DNA of 64,000 bases from Mytilus edulis (lineage: Eukaryota; Mollusca; Bivalvia; Mytilida; Mytilidae), in assembly GCF_963676685.1 (NCBI RefSeq), contig NC_092344.1, forward strand, positions 49,126,830 to 49,190,829. Reading direction: 5' to 3'. A program made the position numbers and the translations under genes. Of this stretch, positions 46,746 through 57,844 are shown in pieces (positions within the stretch are counted from its first letter, which is position 1; each line of letters begins with the position of its first letter). The notes beneath the pieces were generated by a model. That model was not told where the DNA came from. It made no database searches and saw only the letters and a program-made list of their open reading frames with translations.

Positions 46746-48430
46746 AAAAAGCATTCCCTCAAATAGAAAAAATAAAACCCACGTCCCATATTTTGAACCT
46801 GTAAAATACATGTTTCAAGCCTGTAATGATCTGTAATCCCAGTTGCTGAGTCAACGTCACAAGCCACTTACTGGAATGCACCGTCATAATTACGGTTTAT
46901 ACACCTTCTCGTTTAACTTAACATTTCTCAATACAGTCATTAAATAATATAATCTATTTCAAAAGACTAATAAATGTTTCGTTTAAAAGTTAGTTTATGA
47001 CTCCCAAATGCATATGAATATGTAAATCTTGTTAAAGAAGTTTTATTTCCCATTATAAAACACTTTCAAAAGGTAGTTTTGCTATATTTAGACTAAGGAG
47101 GTAGTATAAATGAGAGACTTTCTATCCTTCACACGATGATTAGAAAACTTTTACATGGAAGCAAATTAAATAAAACGGTTCAGTTTATCATACTTGACAC
47201 TACTGTAAATCAGATTTTACTTCTGAGAAATTTAATTATTTTGAATATTGACAAGAAAGTAAATGTACAAAATAGAACCGATTTTTGCTTTGGTTGATTA
47301 TTCGAATAGAAAATTGAATTGGAAAAACACAAATCGAAAGGATCGTGCCAAGAATTTCAGTTGTTCAAGAAATAAAGGAGGAGTCGACCAGCTATAATTT
47401 TCGTTGGAATCGTACTTTATTCAGACCATGATACATTTTTACTTGATAATTTCTATCATTTTACTTTTATCATTTCTATCCAAAAATTAAAAATAAAGGA
47501 GTATCTTGGATTTGAGATCATAAACACTCTACACTAAATATGTTTTATCTTGATATATATACAACAACAATGACAGGATTTTTTTAAAGGCCAACCCAAC
47601 CTGTAACCGATTTAATTTTATATTCACCAAAAATGTATTTTTAAAACAATCGAACTTGCACGGCCATTTTATTTTTCACATGTTATCCAATTTGGTTCCA
47701 TGGTAGCACCTAACATGCATTTATATATTTTCAAAGCCTGCTATTTATTTGTTTTGCATCAAAGAGTTTAACCATTCAAAAAGTATATAACACATAAAAC
47801 TACGAATAAAATCTTTGGTTTTACTTGGTTGCATCACAATTCGCTAACATTGATCTGGGACTAATATTTATAGTATTACTACTAACATTTATAAAGTGTT
47901 GAATCGTGAAATTAAGGTGCGATTTTATTAAAGCCATATTTATGTTGCATCCGACTGTTAAATTTGAATAAATTATATTTATAATATTATTTTTATTTCC
48001 TTGTAAATAACTCTTATGTATCTAAAATTGATGTATACTTCAAACAGTATTGATCAGTATTGGCACAGTTGACATACATACCCGTACATTTATGTGTATT
48101 TGAAATGATAATTTAGAACAGAGTAATGATATGAATTCAACATACATGTATGTGCAGAACAGTAAAATGTAAACAATGTAAATAAGAAATGCAATAAAGA
48201 AATAAAAAAAATACGTTCTGGATTTCATGAAGGTTTTGAATAAAATTGGTTGAGGCAAGTTTCAATTTAACATATGTTAAGGCATATACATGTATCTACA
48301 CATTTTGTTAGAAAATATCATAATTTGCTTGAAACAGAAAGTGAATAAAGTATAAATTGACTCTTCCTAATCGTAATGAGAGGTGGTTTGAAATTACTCA
48401 TTAACATAATTTAATGAGAATTCTAAATAC
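46746..48430. other. Intergenic AT-rich DNA downstream of the GT31 gene
   Basis: No gene or known repeat is seen. The distal part (48,300-48,430) may hold the 3' UTR; an ATTAAA on the minus strand lies near 48,410. Confidence 0.4.
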
Positions 48431-48435
48431 ACTTA

Positions 48436-49578
48436 TTACACAACTGTACTAGGAGAAACGACAGGTGACCACGTGAATTCCTCTTGAATATGCATTTTAA
48501 GTCTCTGTTTGATTAATCTCCACATTGAAAAAATTGTATTAAGTTTAGGCACATGAAAAAACATCAATTGATTCTTCGTATCATTCACTAACTTGTCATA
48601 AACTACCCTACCATTGAGTATATAAGCTTCGTTTAATCGTTTCTGTTTCACTTTTATATGGCTAGGTAACATACCCGTGATGTAGTAATCATCAACCCAG
48701 AAAAACTTTTCATATAAAGAAGCATTGTACATCCGACTAGTCATATCAGTGCTCAGCACAAATGCCGAGCCGGAACAATATGGCGGGAAATAGTCCGGTG
48801 TAAAGTCTTCTTTCGGAATATACCATTTACTATTTTTGTCTCTTAATACTGCCATACGTAACCATTGATTGCACAAAATTAGATTCTTGTGACCTAACTG
48901 AAATTCTACAATTTCTTTTAAATGTTTCACAAGCTTAAATATATTGACTAGAATATCATCGTCTGTTTTCAAAGTGAACACGGTATTATTGCAATAGTTT
49001 GATATCCATTTCAAAGCTGCGATGCCTTTATAAGTTAAATTTTTGTATGAATCTAAGAAATCTTCTTGTACTATGTCTCCATAATGAGCATTTTCTAAGT
49101 CTAATTTGTTCATTACTTTTGTATCCTCCACTCTCCCCATCACAAACACGATTTTCGTTTTGTATTGCTCGAGCAGACGTTTGTCTCCCCACGTGCTTCT
49201 TATGGTTTGGCGCTTATGGAAATTCTTTGGTGATGTATGAATGTATGTTATCATGTATATATCCTTTTCACTGCAAATGTTAACAGGGTTTTTCAAGTAC
49301 GAAAAATTATGAGGGTTTACTATATTCCGAGTATCTATAGGTTGATATCGTACAGTCTCTTTTATTGTTCTGAGTGTTGTTCTTGTATTTGCAGTAGACT
49401 TTTCCATTCCAAACTCTTCCCGGATTTTAGCAGAACCCACAACCGCATTCTGAATTTCCAAACGTCGTAAACTAACAGTATCTGGTCTGTTCCCTTGCAT
49501 TAAAAGCATGAATAGTAATAAAGTTATTCCAACTAGTGTAAGAATGCCTCTATAAATAGATGGTATCCGCGGAAGCAT
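48436..49578 (-). CDS. Beta-1,3-galactosyltransferase family (GT31) protein
   Basis: An intact single-exon ORF of 380 residues, of normal family length. It is a type II Golgi protein: short cytosolic tail, membrane anchor at about residues 11-28 (GILTLVGITLLLFMLLM), a stem to about 100, then the catalytic domain. GT31 motifs appear in order: RQTIRSTWG (123-131), YGDIVQEDFLDSYKNLTYKG (166-185), the nucleotide-sugar/metal site KTDDDILVN (204-212), YCSGSAFVLS (267-276), and WVDDYYITG (294-302) where E-D-V-Y-x-G is usual. N-glycosylation sites are near 91, 180, 197 and 285. Family members transfer Gal, GlcNAc or GalNAc from UDP-sugars in beta-1,3 linkage. The exact donor cannot be told, and mussels have many paralogues. 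The start is the first ATG, just upstream of the anchor. The assembly gap begins 83 bp upstream, so promoter and 5' UTR are unseen. Confidence 0.93.
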   Translation of the reverse strand: MLPRIPSIYRGILTLVGITLLLFMLLMQGNRPDTVSLRRLEIQNAVVGSAKIREEFGMEKSTANTRTTLRTIKETVRYQPIDTRNIVNPHNFSYLKNPVNICSEKDIYMITYIHTSPKNFHKRQTIRSTWGDKRLLEQYKTKIVFVMGRVEDTKVMNKLDLENAHYGDIVQEDFLDSYKNLTYKGIAALKWISNYCNNTVFTLKTDDDILVNIFKLVKHLKEIVEFQLGHKNLILCNQWLRMAVLRDKNSKWYIPKEDFTPDYFPPYCSGSAFVLSTDMTSRMYNASLYEKFFWVDDYYITGMLPSHIKVKQKRLNEAYILNGRVVYDKLVNDTKNQLMFFHVPKLNTIFSMWRLIKQRLKMHIQEEFTWSPVVSPSTVV

Positions 49579-49660
49579 TATATGTTAAGAAACGGCTGAA
49601 TGCAAAAAGATGGTCGACTTTGAAGAAAGCATTCCTGTCAACACCCTCAGCACATGTTTG

Positions 49661-49760
49661 NNNNNNNNNNNNNNNNNNNNNNNNNNNNNNNNNNNNNNNN
49701 NNNNNNNNNNNNNNNNNNNNNNNNNNNNNNNNNNNNNNNNNNNNNNNNNNNNNNNNNNNN
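49661..49760. other. Assembly gap (100 N)
   Basis: Exactly 100 unknown bases, probably a scaffold join of arbitrary length. The order and orientation of everything to the right relative to the left depend on this join. Confidence 0.99.
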
Positions 49761-50300
49761 GAAATTCAATTTGTGATATGATATATGTACTATTATATGA
49801 AATGCAATTTGTGATACATGTAGATATATGAACTAAAATTAACTGATAAAAATGCATATGTGTCTTTGAAAATGTTATATGATGATCGCCGAATATGTTT
49901 GAGGTGGCAGACCATATATGAAAAGGGGAAGTTCAAGATAAGCTATTAACCCTGGAAATCAGAGGCTAATGCTATCATACGATTACAATAAGTCTGTAAA
50001 CTGCAAATATGTTATCTAAGCGCAGCGAAATCTGCCAAATTGGCGGTGCTGCGACAATTTTAGCCTATAGTTAAAATTTTCACAGAACCGTCAACCGCCA
50101 ATAAAATTGGGGGGAGCTGCGCATAGCTGTGCCATTTCAAGCAAAATTTGATTAAATAATTTTCTAATAAATGAATATGCCATTATATGATATAAATTGT
50201 AAATTAACAAGCAACTATTTGTATTATTTCTAAAACAGCCCAATAATGTCGATATTTCGTTTAACTGTTCACTAAGAACATATATAGGCAACTAAAAACT
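49761..50300. other. Non-coding stretch after the gap
   Basis: AT-rich, with GAAATKCAATTTGTGATA repeated twice at 49,761-49,815. No gene is visible. Confidence 0.4.
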
Positions 50301-50307
50301 GTCAAAT

Positions 50308-50530
50308 AGATATAGGAAGATGTGGTGTAAGTGCCAATGTGACAACTATCCATCCTAACAACAATTTAAAAAAAAAAAAAAAAACGTAAACCATTATAGG
50401 TAAATGTAGGCCCCAAACACGGAGCCCTGGCCCACACCGAACAACAAGCTATAAATTGCCCCAAAATTACTAGTGCAAAACCATTCAAACGGGAAAACCA
50501 ACGGTCTAATCTATATATATATATATATAT
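50308..50530 (+). repeat. Bivalve short repeat (GATGTGGTGTAAGTGCCAATG) with TA microsatellite
   Basis: 'GGAAGATGTGGTGTAAGTGC', 'CCATTATAGGTAAATGTAGG', 'CAAACACGGAGCCCTGGCCC' and 'AACGGGAAAACCAACGGTCT', followed by (TA)n at 50,512-50,535. I recognise this SINE-like mussel repeat. A shorter copy lies at 51,015-51,115. Confidence 0.65.
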
Positions 50531-51014
50531 ATATAATGTAATGTTTGAAGACCGTCATTGCAGTCTTGGCAATAAAACTCGAGACCAAATCAAGTTGTAA
50601 CAGGCAAATCAATATATAACCTTGATATAAATTGAACTAGCTAATGATGAAAGTAACCTAGTTTGATATTTTAAATATATCATTTCCCAATGTGCACTGT
50701 AATATAGCTGTGAGGATCTTCCAATCTTCGCATTAGAATATTCTTCACCTTAGAGATAGTTAGCCATCGGTAAAAACAAACCTACCATCAAATTTTCACT
50801 TCCGACCTTTCAAAGCCAAATTACCTCCTCCCGGTCGTTGTCTTGCTTCCAAAATCATTCTTAATATTGACGACCTAACAATCCAAACCCTTATAGGAGA
50901 ATCGGCAACATACACACAATTAACTGGGAATTCGTATATGTAACGCAAATATGCACCCGCTTTCAAACGACCTAAATATTTTATTGGATAATCCATCACA
51001 ACACAAGTTCTCTC

Positions 51015-51115
51015 CATATATAGATATATGAAGATGTGGTATGAGTGCCAATGAGACAAAAATCCATCCAAGTCACAATTTATAGAAGTAACCATTATAG
51101 GTCCATACCTATGTT
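51015..51115 (+). repeat. Second copy of the GATGTGG...GTGCCAATG repeat
   Basis: 'GAAGATGTGGTATGAGTGCC' and 'AACCATTATAGGTCCATACC' align with 50,315-50,410. Confidence 0.65.
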
Positions 51116-51554
51116 GAATGAGTTCGACGAACAACGAGAATGTTTAATACATAAAACATGTAGAGATCATATTTGGAGTATTGTAGAAAATTGGTATTTA
51201 TTCAAACTAGCTAACCATCAAAAGACAAAATAGCGGTCCACCTACTACAAGTCTATCTGGCAAATAGCAAAGCAATAAAAGCCACTGGACAAACACATTT
51301 GTCTAATTGCTCAGGAAGAATGTGTATAGTTGTATATTATTTTGAACTGTTTTACCTTCAGACAATCTGTGATCAACTGATAACGTGCCTTGCTATAATT
51401 TGCGTGTAAATTTGAACTATATTTATTTATTCAACTTTCAATAATGATACACAATGTACAGTGCATCATAAGCTTATTTGGCTGGCAGTATTACTTGCAT
51501 ATATGAATGTAATTGTTTGTTATAATTCAGGTTGCACTTTAATATTAAGATACT

Positions 51555-51758
51555 CTATTCTATAGTTAACCCTCTACCAAACTGATCGGTCTTAGATGAA
51601 ACCAAATGAGTTTCTACATATTTCTTGTAAATTTTGACATCAGTCTTGTTTAAAGCATGATTTGTAGACCATGTATTGCTCATATTTTGAACTGTCAACT
51701 CCCCAACCATACATAAAAAGACCACGACAAGCCCAGGAAAAACAGCCTGGAATATCAT
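51555..51758 (-). CDS. Possible small secreted-protein ORF or first exon (weak)
   Basis: A 67-residue minus-strand frame starts MIFQAVFPGLVVVFLCMVGE, which looks like a signal peptide. A hydrophilic stretch with two N-glycosylation-type sites (NMSN, NKTD) follows. It has no domain I know and no close neighbour. It may be one exon of an unseen gene or chance. Confidence 0.2.
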   Translation of the reverse strand: MIFQAVFPGLVVVFLCMVGELTVQNMSNTWSTNHALNKTDVKIYKKYVETHLVSSKTDQFGRGLTIE

Positions 51759-51759
51759 A

Positions 51760-52690
51760 GCTTTCGTATGCAGAACTTCATATACCTGATAATATTGACA
51801 AATTACGATGCAATATCTCTCTTAAAAAGTCAACCTACTGTCCATCTGAAGCAACCCTGAACGCTCCAAACCAACGCTTACTGTAAATTTTTAGTAAAGT
51901 CTTCATAAACATTTAGCTTATTGTAAATGCTTAAGCCAGATCAAGCTGATCGATGTGTACGTATTGTTCAATTAGCAAATCCTAATTTAAAATATATGCA
52001 GTAAAAGCACAACGTCCTGCAAGGACATAAGCCATACATTGGCAAGACCAAAATCTTTCCCGAAACTGTTTAACAAATGTAAAGCCCGTGTAAACTTTTC
52101 GTACTATCTACTACCGAATTGTGTATTTGAAAGTCTATTCCAGTTTCGAAATGACCATATGAAAGTTATGTGTGGAATGATAAATGCTTCCGGTCCCAAT
52201 GTACGGGATCGGATCACCCGAAAACGAGACAGACAATCTGCAGCTGCATTACTTGAGCCTGGAATATACAACGCTCAAATCTGAAATTAATTACCATTAA
52301 TAACAAACTAGAGAACGAATCAACATCCTTACTAACTTTGATATTTGCTTGTTAATCATCAAATATAGTGCTTGGTTTTAATATAATCTTAATAAATAAT
52401 GATAAAAAAAAAATGTTGCTAAATTGAGAGGTTAGAATTATCTTTTAACAAAAATTTTAATAAGATTAAAAGTATCCGATCCCAGTATAGCTCTTGATTG
52501 ATTTTACATGATAGTAATACGAATATACGTTAAATTCAGTTGTGTTTATTGGAGTCCACCCTTTATCCAATAGATGATACATCAGTTTGGATTCGAAATC
52601 AATGCAATCCAACTTCTATACAAAATTAAACATAAGATTAACATAACAAAAATTCTCAATTTGATATCTCTTTAAGATCAATTGTAATAG
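51760..52690. other. Non-coding stretch
   Basis: The plus frame 52,039-52,284 has an ATG and 81 codons but no motif or splice support. Nothing else is visible. Confidence 0.35.
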
Positions 52691-52807
52691 CATTTGCTAA
52701 AAATTCACTTCATATTTTGTCCAGTATACGAGTTCGTATTGACGAGATACTACAACGAGTTGCTTACACGTGCCTTAAATCTCGGTCTAAACAGAGGCCT
52801 AGTTTGC

Positions 52808-53195
52808 TTAAATCTTACATTTTTGCCTGCCTTCAGGAAAACAGTCTTGTATGGGACACTGAATCATAAGTGGGTGTTCCTCAAAGCAACTTAAACAAGA
52901 ATGAGTATAAGCACATGAATGAACCCCGCATAAACCTTGGTAATTGAATGCGAAACATTTTAAGGACCCCATTCTTATTGCCATTACCAATACTAGACGG
53001 AGAATACATATTGAGTAGCCATAAGTCAGGGTCAACAACAGCCCAAACACCAGCTGGATCCTGTGACATTCTGAGACGAAATTTTTTTCATCGTACGACT
53101 TCCATCCTAGTGCGCACCACTTAGCGCCTAGCCATATACTATGTATGTACTTGAGTAAATCTTGAAAAACAGTCGAGTGACCAGTAGTACAAAAT
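52808..53195 (-). pseudogene. Retroelement gag-like ORF with zinc-knuckle pattern, frameshifted
   Basis: The minus strand reads LLKYIHSIWLGAKWCALGWK SYDEK in one frame. It then shifts to MSQDPAGVWAVVDPDLWLL and back to a Cys/His cluster, CFAFNYQGLCGVHSCAYTHS followed by CLSCFEEHP and QCP. The spacing C-x6-7-C-x3-4-C-x4-H-x-C-x2-C-x3-4-H is like the zinc knuckle of gag-like proteins in mollusc tyrosine-recombinase (DIRS/Ngaro-like) retroelements; W-x-x-Y-D-E-x-F-R-x-R is also typical of them. Two frame changes make it a pseudogene. No recombinase or RT is seen nearby. Assignment to DIRS/Ngaro is from memory and moderately sure. Confidence 0.55.
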
Positions 53196-53269
53196 ATACT
53201 AATATAGACTAAAAAACGCATCTGTCCAGTTACCCAATGTACCTATTGTGTAAATTTCTGTTTTGTTGC

Positions 53270-53770
53270 TGTCTTGGTTGTATTCCGGGGAAGGGGGGTT
53301 ACTGACTATCTTTTACGGTATAACTGTGACGACAGCACTTTCTAAATCATACCCGTTCTAACCAGAAAACGTTGCAAAACATACCCTGTTCTAAACAGAA
53401 ATATTGTAGAAAAAAATCACCTTCTAGACATGCTAAGAATGCGAAAATGTATACCCTGTTCTAGACACGCTTGTAAAATGTATACCTTAGTCTGGCCAGA
53501 GACCTTTATTTTCTAGACTAGTTCAGAAATATAAATCGTGTCACCAAACAGTTTATCAATGTAAGCAAAAAAACATACGTGTTTTAATACCAGTATCCAA
53601 TCTGTTCTTTTTAATTCAATTGTTTAAAAATTAAACCTGTTCCCGACAGCAGTGCAATAAAAAGCAACCCTGTTCTAATCAGCAAGACATGAAAATAAGG
53701 GGCCTGTTTCTGTGTCACATTCTTACATATAAAAATAAAGGAAGACCCCCCTTTTTTGGGGGGTATCACA
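53270..53770. repeat. Degenerate tandem repeat (TACCCTGTTCTAGAC units)
   Basis: Repeats of 'TACCC(T/G)GTTCTA(A/G)(A/C)CA' occur near 53,350, 53,384, 53,452 and further decayed near 53,635 and 53,668, spaced by about 33 bp or multiples. It is bounded by 'GGGGAAGGGGGGTTACTGAC' and the hairpin CCCCCCTTTTTTGGGGGG at 53,746-53,763. Confidence 0.6.
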
Positions 53771-53945
53771 AGTCCTGTGAAATAACGACTTTCTAATTAT
53801 CCACAGAAGAGGCCTCTGAATAAGCTAATGGTAAGGCCAGATCAACATATTCGCCTGAAATGATTTAACTTATCGACATTTCTTGCAAGCTCATCATTGT
53901 CCTTAATACTACACATAGATGAATTTTGAAAAACTGGAAAATTAC

Positions 53946-53996
53946 CTGATTATCATCAGCAGAACTAGAAGTAGCGGTCGTGAATACCGGAGCCAT
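53946..53996 (-). CDS. Possible initial coding exon MAPVFTTATSSSADDNQ
   Basis: On the minus strand ATG at 53,996 opens 17 codons ending AATCAG|GTAATT, a fair donor. The Ser/Thr/Asp-rich start suits gag-like genes of the type at 52,808-53,195. The degenerate tandem repeat lies between, and I could not find a phase-compatible open second exon. Confidence 0.25.
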
Positions 53997-53999
53997 AGT

Positions 54000-55150
54000 A
54001 AGTCATAGACATAACCTCTGAACTGTGTAAAGTTGTTGCTACTGGACCCTCTATATATATGTTAACACTCGAATCTCCATCAATGTTTGAACGCAAAAAG
54101 TTTGCTTAGCCTATGTAGAACACATTGTCGCCTCTTCCTACCAGATACCTTGAGCATTTTAAACTGAAAAAGACATGCTATGATAAATTATGTAAATATG
54201 TATATGAACATATAAGAATTAAAACAATGCAAAAGAAACAAAAAAAAAAAACAACGCATTTGCTGATTCTGCTGTGGCCGATCGTGTCTCAAAGCACGAG
54301 AACAAAAAAATGAATATAAGATTTGCCAATGCCAATGGCCCATCCATCGTAAAGCAAACAATATTTTATTTTGTATTCAATAATCCAGCCATCTCAACTT
54401 TTAACGTGCGTCTCTAATCAACCAAAATAATGCTAAATTTAGATATATAAGATTGCTCTAAATTTGAACTAAATTCAAATTGTCAAAATTGCATATCGGA
54501 AATAAAATTTAGAAATAATTCGATGTAGTAGTAATCTATTTTCTTCTCGGAATGACGACAAAACCTGACCATGCCGTCTTCTAAAAATCATAATTTGCCA
54601 TGACCCTTCGACAATTGTATCCATCGAGTCAAAATAAACGACAATTAAATCATTGATAAATATTATTTGAAACAGTTTTAAAACAAATAAGGTTTTTAAC
54701 AACTTATGTGTCAGATTGGTTTCGATTTTTTAGAAGATAAATCTATGGCTAAAAAATGCGTCTGCTTTTCCTAAATGTCGACGTCAAAAAGGAGGATTAT
54801 GGGTAAATCAATCACTTGCAAAGATCGATAATCCAACTAGAAACCAAATACTATTACTTGACGATGTAGTATAACGACGGACAGTGGTATGAGCACTACC
54901 GATAACTGATTTAAATTTTAGATTTTAAATCCTATTATGCATAAAAATACAAGTTGTGGGTACTGAGTTAGAAGTGTTTTTTTTTTCTAGTTTAGCATTG
55001 TTAAGCTTCATCAGGAACTAATAAACCATGGTAATATGTTTAGACAATTGGGACCTAAAACGACAGTAAAGGTGATCTGATATAGTATTAGCTTGTATAC
55101 TACGAATTGGTCTCTAGTTTGTAAAATAAAAGATTATAAACTTTATTTAT
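54000..55150. other. Non-coding stretch
   Basis: AT-rich with A runs. No credible exon, RNA gene or known repeat was seen on either strand. Confidence 0.4.
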
Positions 55151-55154
55151 TCCA

Positions 55155-55438
55155 AATCAAAACCTGCGATGCACCTGGTATTGACTAAGATGTGGAAAAG
55201 ATAGAGAAAGAGGTTGACCTAAGGAGAGTCTAGAGACCCAACCCCTTTTGTGGGAAAAAAGTGGCTGGCTATTTAGGGAAACAAAATTTGCGATGCACCT
55301 GGTATTGACTAAGATGTGCAAAAGGTAGAGAAAGAAAGCAGATATAGGGGGAGAGCCTAGAGGGCCCGCCCCCTTTGTTTGGGAAAAAATTGGTTGGTTA
55401 TTTAGGGAATAATTGAAGCATGACTGGATCCGCCACTG
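55155..55438 (-). repeat. 124-bp tandem duplication
   Basis: GCGATGCACCTGGTATTGAC at 55,166 and again at 55,290. Each unit ends in 'GGCTATTTAGGGAA' / 'GGTTATTTAGGGAA'. It ends in 'CATGACTGGATCCGCCACTG', a phrase common near bivalve repeats. Confidence 0.75.
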
Positions 55439-55534
55439 TATAGACTTTACAAAAATCAAAAGGAAACAATCATGACAATATCATGCATTTTCAAAAACTA
55501 AGATGACTGTCACGTTACTGAATATTCCCTATTA

Positions 55535-55860
55535 GTTACTGTGACATGATTATTAGTGTTCGACTTAAACGCTGAATACTTAGCCAAAACACGATACCAT
55601 AACCATAAATTAAGATCAATGGCATGGCTGTTTCTTATTGTCACATGATTATTAGTGTTCGACCTAATCGCTGGATACTTAGCCAAAACACGATACCATA
55701 ACCAAAAATTAAGATCACTGGCATGGCTGTTTCTTACTGTGACATGATTATTAGTGTTCGACTTAATCGCTGGATATTTAGCCAAAACACGATACCATAA
55801 TCAAAAATTAAGATCAATGTCATGAGAGTTTCTTACTGTAACATGATTACTTAGACAACA
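55535..55860 (-). repeat. 99-bp tandem repeat, about 3.3 units
   Basis: ACATGATTATTAGTGTTCGA starts at 55,544, 55,643 and 55,742, with the fourth start (ACATGATTAC) at 55,841, each exactly 99 bp apart. Since 99 is 33 codons, one minus-strand frame stays open across all units (SNTNNHVT...LWLWYRVLAKYPA). No start signal or domain supports a protein. Confidence 0.8.
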
Positions 55861-55869
55861 CAGTTTTCC

Positions 55870-56700
55870 TTCTCTACACTTATATCGAAGGCCAGAGAAA
55901 GAGTATAAATAGCACCCAATGAATGAAAAAGTGGTAAATTCAAATTTCTTTTTTATAATTACATCGGACAGACACTAAAAGATGTTGTGGGATTCAAAAC
56001 AGTTTCTTCAGTTCTCAACTCCTCCTCCCTGTTCCCATTTATCTAAATACATGTTAATGAATAAATTGAAGATGTAGAGAACGCATAACACAAGTCAGTT
56101 ATGGAAAACGGTTATCCAAGATCGACGTGACAGCTGATGTCTTAATTTTTTTTCATAGAATAGGAGAATGTAGAAAAGTTAGTTCTTAAAATCATCAACG
56201 AATATCTGTGCAAAAAATTACATTGACATTGTTCGTGCTGTTAGAATCGAAATCGCAAGTTTGCAATTCAGTCTGGTGTTATTCTCTGGTCTTGTTATAA
56301 AACATTGCAAATTTAGATAATTAATTAGTTTTTTTGGTAAAACTAAATAGAGTTCATGATGATGTAACAACTAGATAAAACATAATTACGTAATAAAAAA
56401 CTAATCATATTGTTATGGAACCCGTAGATAGAAGTGATTTGTACGGAACAACGTTTATACAAAATCAATTCGTATCTATATATTACTGCTGTTTCATTTT
56501 GTTTGTAAAACGTTAAGAAAACAAAGCGGCAATCTTCACTTCTATGTTCCTGTTTGAGAACATTGAAAAAGAAAACAACAGAAAAAATAAATTGCAAATA
56601 GTATAACACACTAAGCATGTACGACTAAGTTCCATAATGCATAAACTTTATTATTCTCAAACCTTGTATCAGCACCAAAGAGGTTGGAGAAAATAAACCC
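55870..56700. other. Non-coding stretch
   Basis: No gene or repeat is recognised. Minus frame 56,343-56,618 is AT-driven. Confidence 0.4.
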
Positions 56701-56779
56701 CGAGTCAAACAAAATGTGTTTAACCAAAGTGTTTACAAAGATTTATCTGTGTTTTTAACCTCAATATATCGCCTTTATG

Positions 56780-57830
56780 ATTGGTGTTTCATTGTTGAAC
56801 ATTCCCGTCTTCATTCTGATTTCTTTAGCAGTCAACTACAACATCAGACTTATTTATCGATTCGTAATAACATAGAAACCTTATCCGTTTACTGTTTTAT
56901 ATATATATATATGTTCCTTCTAAAGGCGTCTATTCTCTCTCTTGTATATATTTCAAAAACATTAATCAGAATTTTTTTCATTTATATCTATGGCTATTAA
57001 TTTTTTGCTACATTAAAAGGATGCTATGATATGAAATGTTGCTATATCGATATCAAAAGATGACTTTTAGGTCTTGTGTTACAACAATGATATTCCAGAT
57101 GATGCATTTGGCAGACGACAAGTAGTTCCAGAATAAAAGAAGCGTGCATAAAATTTCACTGAATTTTCGGATAGTCTAAAACTGTAAAGTCGGTATAATT
57201 AACAGAACGAACTGTAAAGGGAGGAAGGAGTTTTGGTTTAGATCGTGTTTTTCGTTTATCATTTTTATATCAATAAAAGGTTTACTATGGGCAAAATATG
57301 CATGTATATTGTCTTGAATTTGCACTTTATCATAAAGGCCAACAAAGTTCTTAAATGGATATTTTTCTGAAACCCAAATGCAAGGTATTTTTCTTTTTTC
57401 TTTAAAAGGGTACATAGTAGGCTCCAAAGTCAGCACATGCTGGTGGTTAATGTCATTCTCCCTTTATGCTTAGTGTGTCATTGTTGAGCATCCAGTCTTC
57501 ATTCTGATTTCGTTAGCAGTCGCTTATCAGACTTATTTATTGATTCGTAATGACATAGACACATTATCCGTTTACTGTTTTATATATATTTATATATGTT
57601 CTTTCTAAAGGCGTCTATTCTCTTTTTTGTATATATTTCAAAAACATTAATCAGAATTTTTTTCATTTATATCTATGCATACTATTAATTGTTTTGCTAC
57701 ATTAAAATGATGCTATGATATGAAATATTGCTATATCGATATCCAAAAATGACTTTTAAGTCTTGTGTTACAACAATAACATTCCAGATGATGGATTTGG
57801 ATGCAATTTCTGATAGTCTAAAACTGCAAA
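56780..57830 (+). repeat. Direct duplication, period about 690 bp
   Basis: 56,780-57,195 and 57,475-57,840 share 'GTCTTCATTCTGATTTC', 'CTTTCTAAAGGCGTCTATTC' (one base changed in the first copy), 'AAAAACATTAATCAGAATTT', 'GCTATATCGATATC' and 'GATAGTCTAAAACTG'. The second copy has lost about 45 bp near 57,805. About 280 bp of unique DNA separates them. No coding signal is seen. Confidence 0.75.
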
Positions 57831-57844
57831 GTCGGTATAAATTG

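Noticed and set aside
52039-52284. 81-codon plus-strand ORF starting MARPKSFPKLFNKCKARVNF
   Set aside because: No homologous motif, no neighbours on the strand, and composition within chance.
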